From Sequoia sempervirens (Eukaryota > Streptophyta > Pinopsida > Cupressales > Cupressaceae): a stretch of DNA of 64,000 bases. A program made the translations under genes and the position numbers. How positions within the stretch are numbered: the stretch's first letter is position 1; every line of letters starts with the position of its first letter. The stretch spans positions 37,465,797 through 37,529,796 of the forward strand of contig VDFB02000003.1 in assembly GCA_007258455.2 (NCBI GenBank), read 5' to 3'. This document shows, one piece after another, positions 35,160 through 46,500 of the stretch. Under the pieces are notes generated by a model. That model was not told the origin of the DNA. It was given only the letters and a program-made list of their open reading frames with translations, and did no database searches.

Positions 35160-35290
35160 TTCTTCAGATCTAAAACCTACACATTCAAAGAGAGAGGAAG
35201 GGTTGTACCATATAGGGGATTTCCTCAGTCGAACCTTGTGTTGGTGTTTCCACCTCCATAATGATAATGTCAATAAAAAATAGCTAAATA
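35160..35290 (-). repeat. Fragment related to the LTR of the gag-protease element
   Basis: The words TATAGGGGATTTCCTCAGTC and TTGGTGTTTCCACCTCCA occur in the same order and spacing as TATAGGGGTTTTCCTTAGTC and TTTGGTGTTTCCACCTCCA in the LTRs at 7,481 and 14,148 (near 8,010-8,057). This points to a distant member of the same LTR family, possibly the 3' LTR of the minus-strand remnant at 35,971-38,837. Its ends could not be set. Confidence 0.5.
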
Positions 35291-35970
35291 ACAAATGAAT
35301 GATGAATCAACAATGACCTGTAATTCACCACTCAAAAATGGATTCCTTGAAGGACTACAGTCATGCACATCTCCTTAAGGTTTTGATAGTTGTTAGCTTG
35401 ATTTTCTTTAAGACCTACAAGGGTTAGATCTCACAAATAATATGATAACATAAACATGAACAAACTCACATAAACTTTGACATGATGCTTCGATATTGAA
35501 CTGTTGCAATAAATCTTCTCTTGATTGCTCTTGACTTGGTTGATAATGCTCTTGATCTACAAAATTGCCTCTAAATGCTAGATACTTCCAATTAGTTTTC
35601 AAATGATGAAATGACTAGGTATAATTTATATGTAATTATTCTAATTTCCCAAAAATTAAATCTCGATAGTCGACATTGGACATTTGAAATTCAAATAATA
35701 AATGCCACCTTTGATACATTTAATTTTGGAGGAAAAATAGGGGGACTAATTCACCTAGGGCTACTTAGTACTAGCCCTATTTTGTAAAGTACAAAGTGTC
35801 GGGAGTAAAATATTAAATGCTTACATTGATTTTCAACATGGGCTTTATCGATAATTGTCCAAATGGGCTATGGAATGCATAATTTAGGAAATTAGGTGTA
35901 TAATTAGGTCCATGTACTTAGGGGGGAGAAAAAAATAGTGTGAACTTTTAATGGGTGATAATCTACAATA

Positions 35971-36540
35971 CTACATCTCCTGATCTTCTTCTAGTTTGAA
36001 TATTATCTTTATTTTAAGTAATGTGGTATGTATTTGATGATCTTCACTATAAAAAGAAAAGGTATGGAGAAAATTTGTTGTTACTTCATCCCATGTTTTG
36101 GTTTCTCCACGTCTCTCCTGGTCAATGTACCAAGTTTTGGCCATTAGGTTTAATGTCCAATAGAATAGCCTGATGTATAGTCTTTCATCGTACTCATATC
36201 CTTCTTCCCAATAGTTTATACACATATCTAAGTGATGCTACGATATGATATTTCCCTCATATATGGGTATGCCCTCATATTCTCCTACCTCTAGTAGATA
36301 TCTTGCTTTTATTAGAGTCTTGAAAGTTTCCCACTTGATAATAGTATGTTTATGTGTATTATACCAACATGTGGTGGTGCAGGTGAGGGTATGTAGTAGG
36401 ATGTCAAGTATATGGTATTTACTTGGAAATATTTGTTCTATTTGTGAGAGGTATGACAATAAGTCCCCCACTCCAAAATATTTAGGAAACTTGATGTGTG
36501 AGATTGCTTGTGAAATGTGGACATGGTGAGATACTTTGTT
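35971..36540 (-). pseudogene. Gag-like segments downstream of a protease
   Basis: Two minus-strand frames. The first (about 36,540-36,238) includes KFPKYFGVGDLLSYLSQIEQ and a Trp-containing helix with KWETFKTLIKARY. The second (36,225-35,971) includes LNLMAKTWYIDQERRGETKT followed by WDEVTTNFLHTFSF. Both resemble the plant Retrotrans_gag fold (a hydrophobic helix, W, then W-E/D-E-x3-F). Finding capsid-like blocks after the protease at 37,246-36,714 is not the usual gypsy order. Either a second element is fused here or the family carries duplicated gag segments. No RT is seen. Confidence 0.55.
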
Positions 36541-36713
36541 ATTGTCCTTCTTATCACTTTTTGTGTTGGTTCCAATATCATGTGGTATGTGCTATGTAGA
36601 TATTTCTTCTTTTGGTTCCTTCCTTACCATGAATACCCTTCAAGAGCAAAAGATCCTATGAGAATATACTTCTGGTTCATCTTGTAGCCAGGTTTCTAGT
36701 ACTGTCTCACTAT

Positions 36714-37246
36714 CTATTCTCCCATTAAAGTTTCATTTATCTCTAGTTCCCCTTTTGAGTTGGGTTCTTCCCAAGTTTTAGTTGTAGGTAGTTTAGTTAT
36801 AGTGTTTATCTTTTTGTCATCATCGTCATCATATTCCTCCACATTCACCTCTTCTACATAGGTTTTTTCTTGATTCTTGCCTAAGGGAATTTGCATTATT
36901 CTCCTTTCATTGGAAAATGAAATTTCTTCCTTTCTTGTAACTACCACCGCACATGAATCTACAAACCATCTTAGTCCTAGGAGTGCATCAAAAGAATCAA
37001 ATGTCTCCTTGACTATGAATACCTCAAAATCTACAATATGTTTCACTCCTTTGATACTTCTACATGTTTCCAAGTGCCTAAAGTTTTCATCCAAGTTCCA
37101 TTTGCTAGACTAATGTTGTATGGGGTGGGTTCTAGTGTGGGACTCCCTAGATACTCCCATATTCTTTTTGGGATCAGGTTTACATCTACCTGTAAATCTA
37201 CCATGACCCTAGAGAGCTTTTTTTGATGAATCTGGAGGTTAATCAT
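36714..37246 (-). pseudogene. Gypsy aspartic protease-like domain
   Basis: Two overlapping minus frames (37,246-37,043 and 37,094-36,714). The first contains VMVDLQVDVNLIPKRIWEYL, the place where gypsy proteases read (V/L)LDGGSxVNI(I/L)xxxxxxxL, then a PTPYNISLANGT segment like the family's PxPYNLxxAD. The second has FDALLGLRWFVDS, matching LLGRPWLxxA. The catalytic D is kept, but the following residues are L-Q in place of S/T-G, so activity is doubtful. An acidic run YDDDDDKK follows. Zinc-knuckle gag lies directly upstream, so this is the gag-pro junction of one element. Confidence 0.7.
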
Positions 37247-38837
37247 GATTGGTCTAGTTTTCCAATGCTTCCCTATTATCTTGACCTATGAAATGGATTT
37301 CTTATTCCAGCATTTGCTATTTTTTAAAATTTTGTTAGTAGGTCATGTTGCCTTGCCATTTGTGCCATCTGTTTTAGTGTTCTTACTTATTGTTTTGAAA
37401 AATAAGTGTTCTGATATTTTTCCTTTCCTTGTTCTTGTTCAACTATTTTCCTAACCCATTCTAGGATTTGATCATGTTGTTATTTGGTGGGGTGGAATTC
37501 ATCTTCCCCCTCTAAGCTTTCTTCTTATGTTGTTATCTCTTCCTATTTTTTGGTATTGGTACCTTGTCTAGTTACTACTACTACTTTACACTTATTCTTT
37601 GTACTAGGCTTTGTGCAGTACTCTTCTTATGCACTAATTTATTTTGTAGTATACCCTTTTTATTTTCCTACCTTGCAAAACTTCCTTGTTTCTTCTTTTG
37701 GGTTCTTGGGAACCTTCTTGAGGAGCCTTGACCCCTTATTGAAATTTGAACCTTGTAGTTCATCATTTTGAGTCTGTGGCATTTCATTTTTGTAATATTG
37801 ACATGCCTTATCATAGTTGAAGGCATCATGATCCTCATGGCCTTAGAACCCACATTGTTTTATTTTCCCACCCTAATATTCAATTGCAAAGTGTCTCAAT
37901 TTTTCACAATTGAAGCATGTGGCGTTTTCTCTCCTTCCTCTTCCTCATCCTCGACCTCTTCCTCCTTGGAACAAACCATTTTTTTTTTATGGTTCCAGAT
38001 TCTAAATGGCATTTGCAGTCCTTTGGTTTTGCTGCCATGGTGGTACTTTGTACCAAATATCTTGTGTATATAGTTTTCTTATGTCAATCCTTTTATATAT
38101 GCCATATTCCTATCATAATTTTTTTCTTCTTTTGCCTAGAATATATGGGATGGGAACTTTGTTGGTTCATGGTCATCCCATTCTCCACAAGTTCTTCAAT
38201 ATAAAGAGTTTGATTTCTTGACCGTGTGGAGGTCTACCCTTAGCACATTGGCCTTATTATCCCTAATCTCTTTGGAACACTTGTTTCACATATGATCCTC
38301 CCTGCCATAATAGGAACACCATATGGTTGGCCTCTACAATCCCATTTCTTGTTTCATGAGGTCCCATCTCATCTGCAACTGCTCAATTTCAAGTTGTAGT
38401 TGCTCCACTCTTCTATATTTCTCTTCCTTTTCCATCTTTCACCATGATTGATTTTCCATCTGATAGGCCAACATTACCAATTTTGAACATGTAGCAAAGA
38501 ATCTACCATCCAAGACCATCCTTAGCTCTAGAGTTACCACAAAGAGGAACCACTCTATCTTTTTTTATCATTTAAGGGCTCTTCTAACCTTTGTATCACT
38601 TCTTTGAACCTTCTATCAAATCCTATGATAGATTAATCCTCTTGTTGGGATAGTTCCCTTAGTTTACTTACTCCTTCTGTGGGGAGTTCTGGACTACCAA
38701 AATTTTCTAAATTTTTTTTTCTTACTTCATCCCATTCCTTGTCATTCTATGGGTATGTCTTGCGATACCATTTTAGGCTTTATTTCTTAGGGAACAAATG
38801 AAATCAAATAGTTTTGTGTTGTTGCATGATTTGTTCC
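37247..38837 (-). pseudogene. Gypsy gag with two zinc knuckles, truncated by copia
   Basis: Capsid end at about 38,820-38,560: a WDEVRKKNLENFG helix and then LRELSQQED with a GFDRRFKEVIQRLEE helix, the typical Retrotrans_gag C-terminus. Knuckle 1 at 38,318-38,277 has C-x2-Y-x4-H-x4-C spacing (second Cys replaced by Tyr, one stop). Knuckle 2 at 37,917-37,876 reads CFNCEKLRHFAIEY, C-x2-C-x4-H-x4-Y. Role in the family: capsid assembly and RNA binding. The frame should continue beyond 38,837 toward the N-terminus, but the copia LTR starts there. So the copia array inserted into this gag, and its missing half should lie beyond the window's right edge. Confidence 0.7.
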
Positions 38838-40133
38838 TATTGAAAGTATGAAGAAGTTATTGCAAGGTGTTGTCATTGATGTCAATTTGTTATCACCTAG
38901 TTGCTATTTTCATTAATGTCATGGATGCATGTTATTGGCTGTATATGTCGAGGATATTGAGAAAATTTTATTGAAGGAATATAGCAGGTGTTCAGTGGTT
39001 TCTCTGGGGTTTTCTCTAGGATTTTCTTCTGTGTGTGTGGTTTAGATATGTTGATCATGGTTGTTGGAAGTTACTATATCCAGATTTTTGGTTTTTGATT
39101 CATTGTACAGTACGATTTATGTTCACTAGTTGTGAATTGTGGTTTTCTATGCTTCTAGTTGAGGTCTGAGAGAAATTTTGTTGGTTCAAATTTCTCTTTG
39201 ATTAAGTCTTATGACTTTCAGTTCTAGAGTTAAGTTGTTATGATCATGTTGAAGATAATTTCAGTATCTGGAAGGATCGTGCTTAATTGTTCTGTGTTTT
39301 ATATTGGTTTGGTTGACCTTGTGTTAAAAACTACCTTCAAAATTGATGAAACATGTTGGGACCTATTTGGGTCCTCATCAAGCGTGTGTTTGGGTTTCCC
39401 TCATTCTAATTCCACCCTAGGATGTTTTGGAGCTGACCTAATTTGAATTTAATGATGGATGGCCTATTTTGGATATGTTTCAAAGTTGAAGTTGGTATAA
39501 ATACAGGATGAGTTAGTGGTGAAAGAAAGACAAGAGATACGAGCAAAGAAATAGAACAGATAGATGTGAAGCAAATGCAAATCCGTGGATGTATGTTATG
39601 TGAGTGTGGAAGATCAGTGCAAAGTATAAATGTTGAGTTTCCAGATGCAATGAGCTGAAGGTGGACTCTTATCATTCATGCATGTCTGCAAATGGTTGAG
39701 AAAATTGTGGTGGATTTCTCTGTTGCATTGAGATTATCTTCTCTCTGTAATATATCTCTTCTATATGCTTTGTATCTATGTGGCAGTGAGCCCTCTAGGT
39801 GGTTAACCCTGTTGGACAGTGAGTCCTAATCCGAACAGTGAGTCTTTGTTTTGGTAGTGAGCATTTTTCTCAGGTAGTGAACCTTTTGTAATCGGTTTTG
39901 ATATTCTCTATAGTGTGAGTTAATCCTCACTATGGTTTTTTCCTCATTGGGTTTTCTACGTAAATTTGGTGTTACTATGTTTGTGTGATGGTTTTTAGTT
40001 TCTACACTTGCACTTAATGTTTAATCATCTTAGCAAAGTTAAGAATTGTGATTGATCTAAGTTCCATTGAATGTTATAAAGGTTAAATTTTCTACAACTG
40101 ATTCACCCCCCCTCTCATTTGTCTTGTTCAACA
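38838..40133 (+). repeat. Copia LTR 1
   Basis: 1,296 bases. The start aligns with TGTTGCAAG of the other LTRs but reads TATTGAAAG; the end is GTCTTGTTCAACA directly before the PBS. It carries an internal TATA box. Left flank GTTCC should be the target duplication, but the partner lies outside the window. Confidence 0.88.
39496..39504 (+). promoter_or_regulatory. TATA box in copia LTR 1
   Basis: TATAAATAC in the context AAGTTGGTATAAATACA, conserved at the same place in all three LTRs, about 660 bases from the LTR start. It probably drives transcription of interior A. Confidence 0.65.
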
Positions 40134-40135
40134 AT

Positions 40136-40147
40136 TGGTATCAGAGC
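40136..40147 (+). promoter_or_regulatory. Primer binding site, copia A
   Basis: TGGTATCAGAGC two bases after LTR 1, the exact complement of the plant initiator-methionine tRNA 3' end, used by most plant copia elements for minus-strand priming. Confidence 0.92.
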
Positions 40148-40191
40148 ATGGTTCCTTGAAGAAGAGCTTAACCGCTTAAGGAAGGTCTAGG

Positions 40192-41154
40192 ATGACTGGA
40201 AAAATTACTCATGATTATCTGAGGTTTGATGGAACTAATTATGCTATCTAGAAAGTACTGATGGAAGAATATCTAAAGTATTGTGGATATCATGTGGAGA
40301 AAGCTTACAAGAATACTTACACTCCTCCTGCTAATGGTCTAAGTAAGATTGATGAGATTAAGGAACATGAAGCAAACAATAAGGCAAAGTATATTTTGAA
40401 AAATAGTCTTGTACATTCTAAGTTGATTAAAGTTCAAAATCTGAAGACTACTAAGGAAGTCTGGGATGCTCTAGAAAAGGCACATGAAGGTGATGATAGG
40501 ATCAAAGAGGAATTTTTTTAGAATTTGGAGACATAGTTTGAGCTCCTACACATGTTTGAAGATGAGAATGTTAAAGCTTATGTATAAAGATTGAATGAGG
40601 TAGTAGATGGAATGCAAGGAATTGGTGCTACAATAGATGAATTCAAAATTGTAAAGAAGATTCTTAGAACTCTCCTTGATGCTTACAATGAAAAGGTATG
40701 TGCTATTGAAGAACACATAGATTACAAGACGTACACTAAAGATTATTTGTTAGGAAATCTGACATCTTATGAGATGAGAAAGCTGAGTTTGAAAAATGGA
40801 TCCAAATCAGAGACTGCTTTTAAGGCTACAAAAGCTGAAGGTCCAGATGAAGTAGAAGCTAACTTTGTGAGAAAGATAAAGAAAGGATTTAGAAAGTATG
40901 AAGGTAAGTTACCCTTTAAATGCTTTAGTTGTGTGGGAATAGGTCATTATGTTGCAAGGTGTCTGGAAAGAGCTAAGGGAAATAAACAAAGATCTGGGAA
41001 AGAAAAGAAAGGTAAGAAAACCAATAGAGCATATTATGTGAATGAGGATGCTAGTATATCTGATGAGGAATTTGATTATGGAGATCTTGATGATAATGAA
41101 TTCTTGTTCTTGGCTATAAAAGATAAACCTACTTCTGCTAATTCTGAAAAATAA
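40192..41154 (+). pseudogene. Copia A gag
   Basis: Starts at ATG 40,192, 45 bases after the PBS. It encodes an N-terminal RFDGTNY block (Trp codon after it changed to TAG), the capsid helices around EVWDALEKAHEGDDRIKEE (family UBN2-like gag), and an intact CCHC knuckle CFSCVGIGHYVARC at 40,921-40,962. A Lys-rich stretch and an acidic SISDEEFDYGDLDDNE tail follow. Role in the family: particle shell and RNA packaging. Stops at about 40,251, 40,519 and 40,585 and the TAA at 41,152 break it; most are single transitions from Trp or Gln codons. Confidence 0.85.
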
Positions 41155-42440
41155 GTGAAGGAATGCCCTTTGGAGAAGAAGAAAAATGAAGGTACTGTAA
41201 TCTTTGCCCGACATGCTAAAAAGGAAAAGAACTATTGGGTTGTTGACAGTGGTTGTTCACATCACATGATTGGTGATAAGAGTAAGTTTTTTAAACCTAA
41301 ATAATATGATGGAGGCTTAGTTATGTTTGGAGATGATAATGGTGCTAAAATTTGTAGGATAGGTTCAATAAGTTTTTATGGAAAGCATAATACTGATGAT
41401 GTATACTATGTTAAGGGTTTAAGTCATAATATTTTGAGTGTTGGTGTAGTAAAGGATATAATCTTGTGTTTGAGAATGAAAGATGTGAGATCAGGAAAGG
41501 ATCCAAAATAGTGATTGTTGTAGGAAAGAAATCTAAAGGAAATGTCTATCAACTTAAGGGTGCTGATGGATGATTCTTTATGACTCAGATTAATAATAGT
41601 TGGTTGTGGCATCAGAGAATGTGTCATATGAATTTTGATAACTTGGATAGGATTAGTGCAGTTCAGGCTGTGATAGATTTACCAAGGATTACAAAGCCTG
41701 CTAATGTTATTTGTAGGAATTGTCAGTTTGGGAAGCAAGCAAGAAACCATTACAGATCAAAGGAACAATCTACTATTGGACTACTAGATTTAATTCATAC
41801 AAATCTCTATGGTCCTACAAGGTGAAAGGTACTTTTTTCTTTTGATTGATGATTATTCTAGATATACATGGGTTAAATTTCTTAGAGAGAAATCAAAAGC
41901 ATTAGATAGATTCAAGACATTCAAAGCTATGGTTCGAAATGAAGTAAATTTGAGCATAAAATGATTTAGGTATGACAGAGGTGGTGAATTCACTTCCCAT
42001 AAGTTTAATATGTTTTGTGAAGTGCATGGAATAAAAAGATAGTTAACTACTCTAAGAACTCCTTAGTAGAATGGAGTTGTTGAAAGGAAGAACAAAACAA
42101 TTCAAGAGGCTGCTAGATCAATGATTACTGAGGCTGGTTACTAGAAGTTTATTGGAGAGAAGCTATTCACACTATTGTTTATGTATTCAATTGAGTTCAA
42201 GAGAGAGAAAACAACACAAAGACCACCTGTGAGCTATGGTGTGGAAGAATTCCTACTGTTAAGTATTTCAAGGTATTTGGAAGAAAATGTTATATCAGAA
42301 GGGATGAAGAAAGTTTAGGAAAGTTTTATGCAAGAAGTGATGAAGGTATTTTTCTTGGGTATTCTACTAGAAGCAAGGCTTACAAATGTTTCAACAAAAG
42401 ACTAAGGAAGATTGTAGAAAGCACAAATGTTAAGGTTGAT
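41155..42440 (+). pseudogene. Copia A protease and integrase
   Basis: The protease motif WVVDSGCSHHM, with catalytic D-S-G intact, lies at about 41,236-41,268. The GAG-pre-integrase zinc segment follows at 41,580-41,825 (HQRMCHMNFDNL ... CRNCQFGKQ, an H-x-H-x-C-x2-C pattern), then the integrase core (41,840-42,150): LIDDYSRYTWVKFL with the first Asp, a YDRGGEFTS block with the second, and NGVVERKN with the Glu. So D-D-E residues survive. However, stops at 41,962, 42,042 and 42,066 and frameshifts near 41,820 and 42,145 destroy the frame. Family roles: polyprotein cleavage and insertion of cDNA. Confidence 0.8.
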
Positions 42441-44148
42441 GAAGCAATGAAGAATTCAATTGATGTTGATGGATATGTATTTGATGAACCTAATTTTGTA
42501 AGGATTGAAGAAATTTTGGAAGAACAGGAAAAGGTTGATCAAGAGAAGCAGAATGAAGAAGAAGAAAAAGAAGAAGAAGCTTTGGTAGTGTCCCCTAAGA
42601 CATTGTAATATGTGTGGAAGAATCATTCATAAAATTAGATCATTGGAGAGAAGACAAAAGGAGTATTAACAAGAAGCAGAGTGATTGCTGGTGAAGTAAA
42701 CTTGTGTTTACTTTTTGAGATTGAACCAAAGATTGTAAGTGAAGCATATAAAGATGAGCATTGTATGGAAGCTATGAAGGGAGAACTTATGCAGATTGAG
42801 AAGAATTAAACTTGGGAATTGGTCCCAAGACCGATAGAGAAAAACATTATTGGATCAAAGTGGGTATTCAAAAATAAGTTGAATGACAATGGAGAAGTGG
42901 TCAGAAAAAAAAGCAAGGATTGTGTGTAAGGGTTACTCACAAGTAGAAGGCATATATTTTTAGGAGAATTTTTCTGTAGTGGAAAGAATGGAATCTATTA
43001 GAATGTTCTTAGCGTTTGCTGCTCATAGAGATTTTAAAGTATATAAGTTGGATGTTAAGTTTGAATTTTTGAATGGTGAGAAAGAAGAAGAGATCTACAT
43101 GGAACAACCATAAGGATTTCAGTTGACAGATCAACCAGATATGGTCTACAAATTGAAGAAAACTTTATATGGATTGAAGCAAGCTCCTAGAGCTTGATAT
43201 GGAAGGTTAGACATGTACTTGATTCAACAAGGTTTCAATAAAGCTATGACAGATAGTAACCTATACTTTAAAGTTGAAAATAACAAAATTTTGATTGTGG
43301 TTGTATATGTTAACATTAGTTTTAGAGGAAATGAAACTATGTGTAAAATGTTTGTGGAAGATATGCAAAAAGAATTTGAAATGTCTATGTTTGGAGAGAT
43401 GAATTTATTTCTTGGGTTGTAAATTAATCAAACGAAGAAAGTAATCTTTATTTCATAGTCTAAGTATATGACCAAACTATGCTACTAGAAAGATGATGAT
43501 TCAACTAAGGCTATAGAGAAAGTATAGATCATGCATGTTGTCTATCTTGTGGCTATATTTCAAGAATATCCTAAGGAAACACATGTTGCTATAGTTAAAA
43601 TAATATTTAGATATTTGAATGGCACTCTGGATTATGGCTGGTGGTATTCTAGAGATACTGAATTTACACTAAGTGCTTATACAGATGTAGATTGGGATGG
43701 ATGTGTAGATGACAAAAAAAGTACAAGTAGTGGTGCATTCTTTCTTGGTTGTAGATTGGTGGCATGGTCTAGTAAAAAGCAAGATTCAATTACCTTGTCT
43801 ACTGCTGAAGTTGAGTATATTGCTGCTGCATCTTGTTGTACACAAGTTCTATGGATGAAACAAACATTGAAAGATATCACGGTTGTGTATGATGATCCTA
43901 TTTCTATCTTCTATGATAACACAAGTGCAATTAACATTTCAAATAATCTAGCGATGCACTCGAGGAAAAAACATATATCTATCAGGTATCATTTCTTGAG
44001 AGAGAAGGTTGTGGAGAATGAAGTAAAGCTTGAGTATGTCCCTACGAAGGATTAGATTGCTAATATATTTATGAAGGCTCTTCCTAAAGATACTTTTGAG
44101 TATCTTCGACAAATGTTAGTGGTCATTGTCCCTCCTATCTTGAACTAG
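42441..44148 (+). pseudogene. Copia A reverse transcriptase and RNase H
   Basis: After an acidic linker (EEEKEEEALVVSP) the RT core begins near 42,810 and reads GLKQAPRA near 43,180. The catalytic YVDD box is gone: 43,306-43,320 reads YVNIS, three bases shorter than in interior B. A deletion of roughly 200 bases removes the segment between RT and RNase H (near 43,470-43,530). RNase H (43,531-44,055) keeps the AYTDVDWDG, STAEVEY and DNTSAI motifs, so its catalytic Asp and Glu survive. The polyprotein ends at TAG 44,146-44,148. Copy A could not reverse-transcribe itself. Confidence 0.85.
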
Positions 44149-44526
44149 ATGCATATGGAGATGCATCAGTTTGATGAATCTATGGATCCATTTTTCTTTT
44201 GGACTGATGTTTTGGTGGCTACCTCTCAAGGGGGGTAGGTAGTGTCATTTGTTGTCATTGTATGAGTATTCCATTTTTAATTTCAAGGGGGAAATCAATG
44301 TAAAACATCTTTTTCCTTTACTATTGATGTCAAATGGGGGAGAGGAAGATGAAGAATATCATGTGAAAAAGACTATTTTGGGAAGATGAAGAGTATCATG
44401 TGAAAAAATATTATCTACTAAGGGGAAGAAAAACAAAGCAAAATCATGAGAAGAGTGTTTAGAGCTAGTATGTTGTCTTTGATGGTTTTTCACATATGTG
44501 TTTCCATCAATGAAAAAGGGGGAGAT
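44149..44526 (+). other. Copia A 3' untranslated region with polypurine tracts
   Basis: Non-coding stretch before LTR 2 with five GGGG-rich purine runs (near 44,230, 44,286, 44,335, 44,421 and 44,512). The last, GAAAAAGGGGGAGA at 44,512-44,525, abuts LTR 2 and is the probable polypurine tract. The same layout recurs after interior B at 60,911-61,285. Confidence 0.7.
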
Positions 44527-45814
44527 TGTTGCAAGTACGAAGAATTTTTTTATGGTGTTGTCATTGATTTCAACTAGTCAATTGGTTATCAAATATTTGT
44601 TTTTTTCATTAATCTCATGGATTCAGGTTATTGGCTGTATATGTCGAGGATATTGAGAAAATTGTATTGAAGGATGATTGCAGGTGTTCAATGGTTGCTT
44701 TGGGTTTTGCTTCGGGATTTGCTTCTATGTGTGTGCAGTTTAGATATGTTGATCATGGTTGTTGGAAGCTACTATATCCAAATTTTTGGTTTCTGATTCA
44801 TTGTACAGTGCGAGTTATGTTCACCAGTTGTGAACTGTGGTTTTCTATGCTTCTGGCTGAGGTTTGGGAAAAATGTTGTTGGTATGAATTTCTCTTTGAT
44901 TAAGTCTTATGACTTGCGGTTCTAGAGTTAAGTTTCATGTTGAAGATAATTTTGGTATCTGAAAGGATCTTGCTTAATTGTTCTATGTGTTTTACACTGG
45001 TTTGGCCAACCTTCTGTTAAAAACTACCTTCAAAATTGATGAAGCATGTTGGGACCTATTTGGGATCTCATCAAGCGTGTCTTTGGGTCACCCTGATTCT
45101 AATTCCACCCTAGAATGTTTTGGTGACAACCTAATTTGAATTTAATGATGGATGACCAAATTTGGATATGTTTCAAAGTTGAAGTTGGTATAAATACATG
45201 ATGAGTTAGTGGTGAAAGAAAGACAAGAGATAAGTGCAAATAAATAGACCAGATAGATGTGAATCTGTGGATGTATGTGATGTGAGTGTGGCAGATCAAT
45301 GCAAAGTCTAAATTTTGATTTTCTGGATACAGTGAGCTAAAGGTGGACTCTATCATTCATGCATGTCTGCAAGTGGTTGAGAAAATTGTGGTGAATTTAC
45401 TTGTTGCATTGAGATTGTCTTCTCTCTGTAACATATCTCATCTATCTTCTTTGTATCTCTGTGGAAGTGAGCCCTCCGGGTGGTTAACCTTGTTGGACAT
45501 TGAGACCTAATCCATATAGTGATTCATTATTTTGGTAGTGATCCCTTTTCTTAGGCAGTGAGCCTTTTGTAATTTGTTTTGATATTCTCTATAGTGTGAG
45601 TTAATCCTCACCATGGATTTTCCTTCATTGGGTTTTCCGCATATATCTAGTGTTACTGTGTTTGTGTGATTGTTTTCAGTTTCTACACTTGCACTTAATG
45701 TTTAATCATCTTCATAGAGTTAAGAATTGTGATTGATCTAAGTTTCGGTGAATGTTATAAAGGTTAAATTTGCTAACACTGATTCAGCCCCCCTCTCAGT
45801 TGTCTTCTTCAACA
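44527..45814 (+). repeat. Copia LTR 2, shared by A and B
   Basis: 1,288 bases, TGTTGCAAG...CTTCAACA. It acts as 3' LTR of interior A (purine tract on its left) and as 5' LTR of interior B (PBS on its right). There is no second LTR or target duplication between the two interiors. Confidence 0.9.
45189..45197 (+). promoter_or_regulatory. TATA box in copia LTR 2
   Basis: TATAAATAC at the position equivalent to that in LTRs 1 and 3. Confidence 0.65.
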
Positions 45815-45816
45815 AT

Positions 45817-45828
45817 TGGTATCAGAGT
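45817..45828 (+). promoter_or_regulatory. Primer binding site, copia B
   Basis: TGGTATCAGAGT, the iMet-tRNA complement with the last base changed, two bases after LTR 2. Confidence 0.88.
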
Positions 45829-45872
45829 GTGGTTCCTTGAAGAAGAGCTTAACTGCATAAGGAAGGTTCGAG

Positions 45873-46500
45873 ATGGCTGGAAAAATTACTCATACACATA
45901 TCTAAAGATGAGAATGTTAAAGCTTATGTACAAAGATTGGATGAGGTAATAGCTGGAATGCGAGGACTTGGTTCTACAATAGATAAATTCAGAATTGTAT
46001 AGAAGATTCTTAGAACTCTCCTTGATGCTTACAACGAAAAGGTATGTGCTATTGAAGAACATATAGATTACAAGACTTACACTAAAGATCAATTGTTGGG
46101 AACTCTGACATGTTATGAGATGAGAAAGCTGAATTTGAGAAATGGATCCAAATCAGAGACTACTTCTAAGGCTTCAAAAGTTGAAGATCTAGATGAAGAA
46201 AATCTTGATGAAGTAGAAGCTAAATTTTTGAGAAATATGAAGAAAGGATCTGACAAGTATGAAGGTAAGTTACCTTTTAAATGCTTTAGTTGTGGAGGAA
46301 TAGGTCATTATGCTGCAAGGTGTTCGGAAAGAGCTAAGAGGAATAAACAAAGATATGAGAAAGAAAAGAAAGGTAAGAATATCAATAGAGCATATTATGT
46401 GAGTGAAGATGCTAGTATATTTGATGGGGATCTGATTATCGAGATCCTAATGAAAATGAATGCTTGTTCTTGGCTATAAAAGATGAACCTATTTCTAATA
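45873..46500 (+). pseudogene. Copia B gag, internally deleted
   Basis: Starts at ATG 45,873 with MAGKITH, then jumps near 45,893 directly to the sequence that in copy A lies about 340 bases further on (EDENVKAYVQRLDEV). So the N-terminal capsid half is missing. The CCHC knuckle CFSCGGIGHYAARC at 46,282-46,323 is intact, as is the Lys-rich segment. The acidic tail is frameshifted near 46,425. The longest open part is 46,093-46,479. Confidence 0.85.

Noticed and set aside
36245..38221. Hydrophobic plus-strand frames (for example 37,484-37,771 and 37,768-38,073) that look like membrane proteins
   Set aside because: They are complementary to Lys/Glu-rich gag and knuckle sequence on the minus strand; hydrophobic antisense frames are expected there.
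44631..45356. Frames within the copia LTRs (44,631-44,903 plus; 45,356-45,099 minus; equivalents in LTRs 1 and 3)
   Set aside because: They arise from the repeated LTR sequence and carry no recognisable domain.
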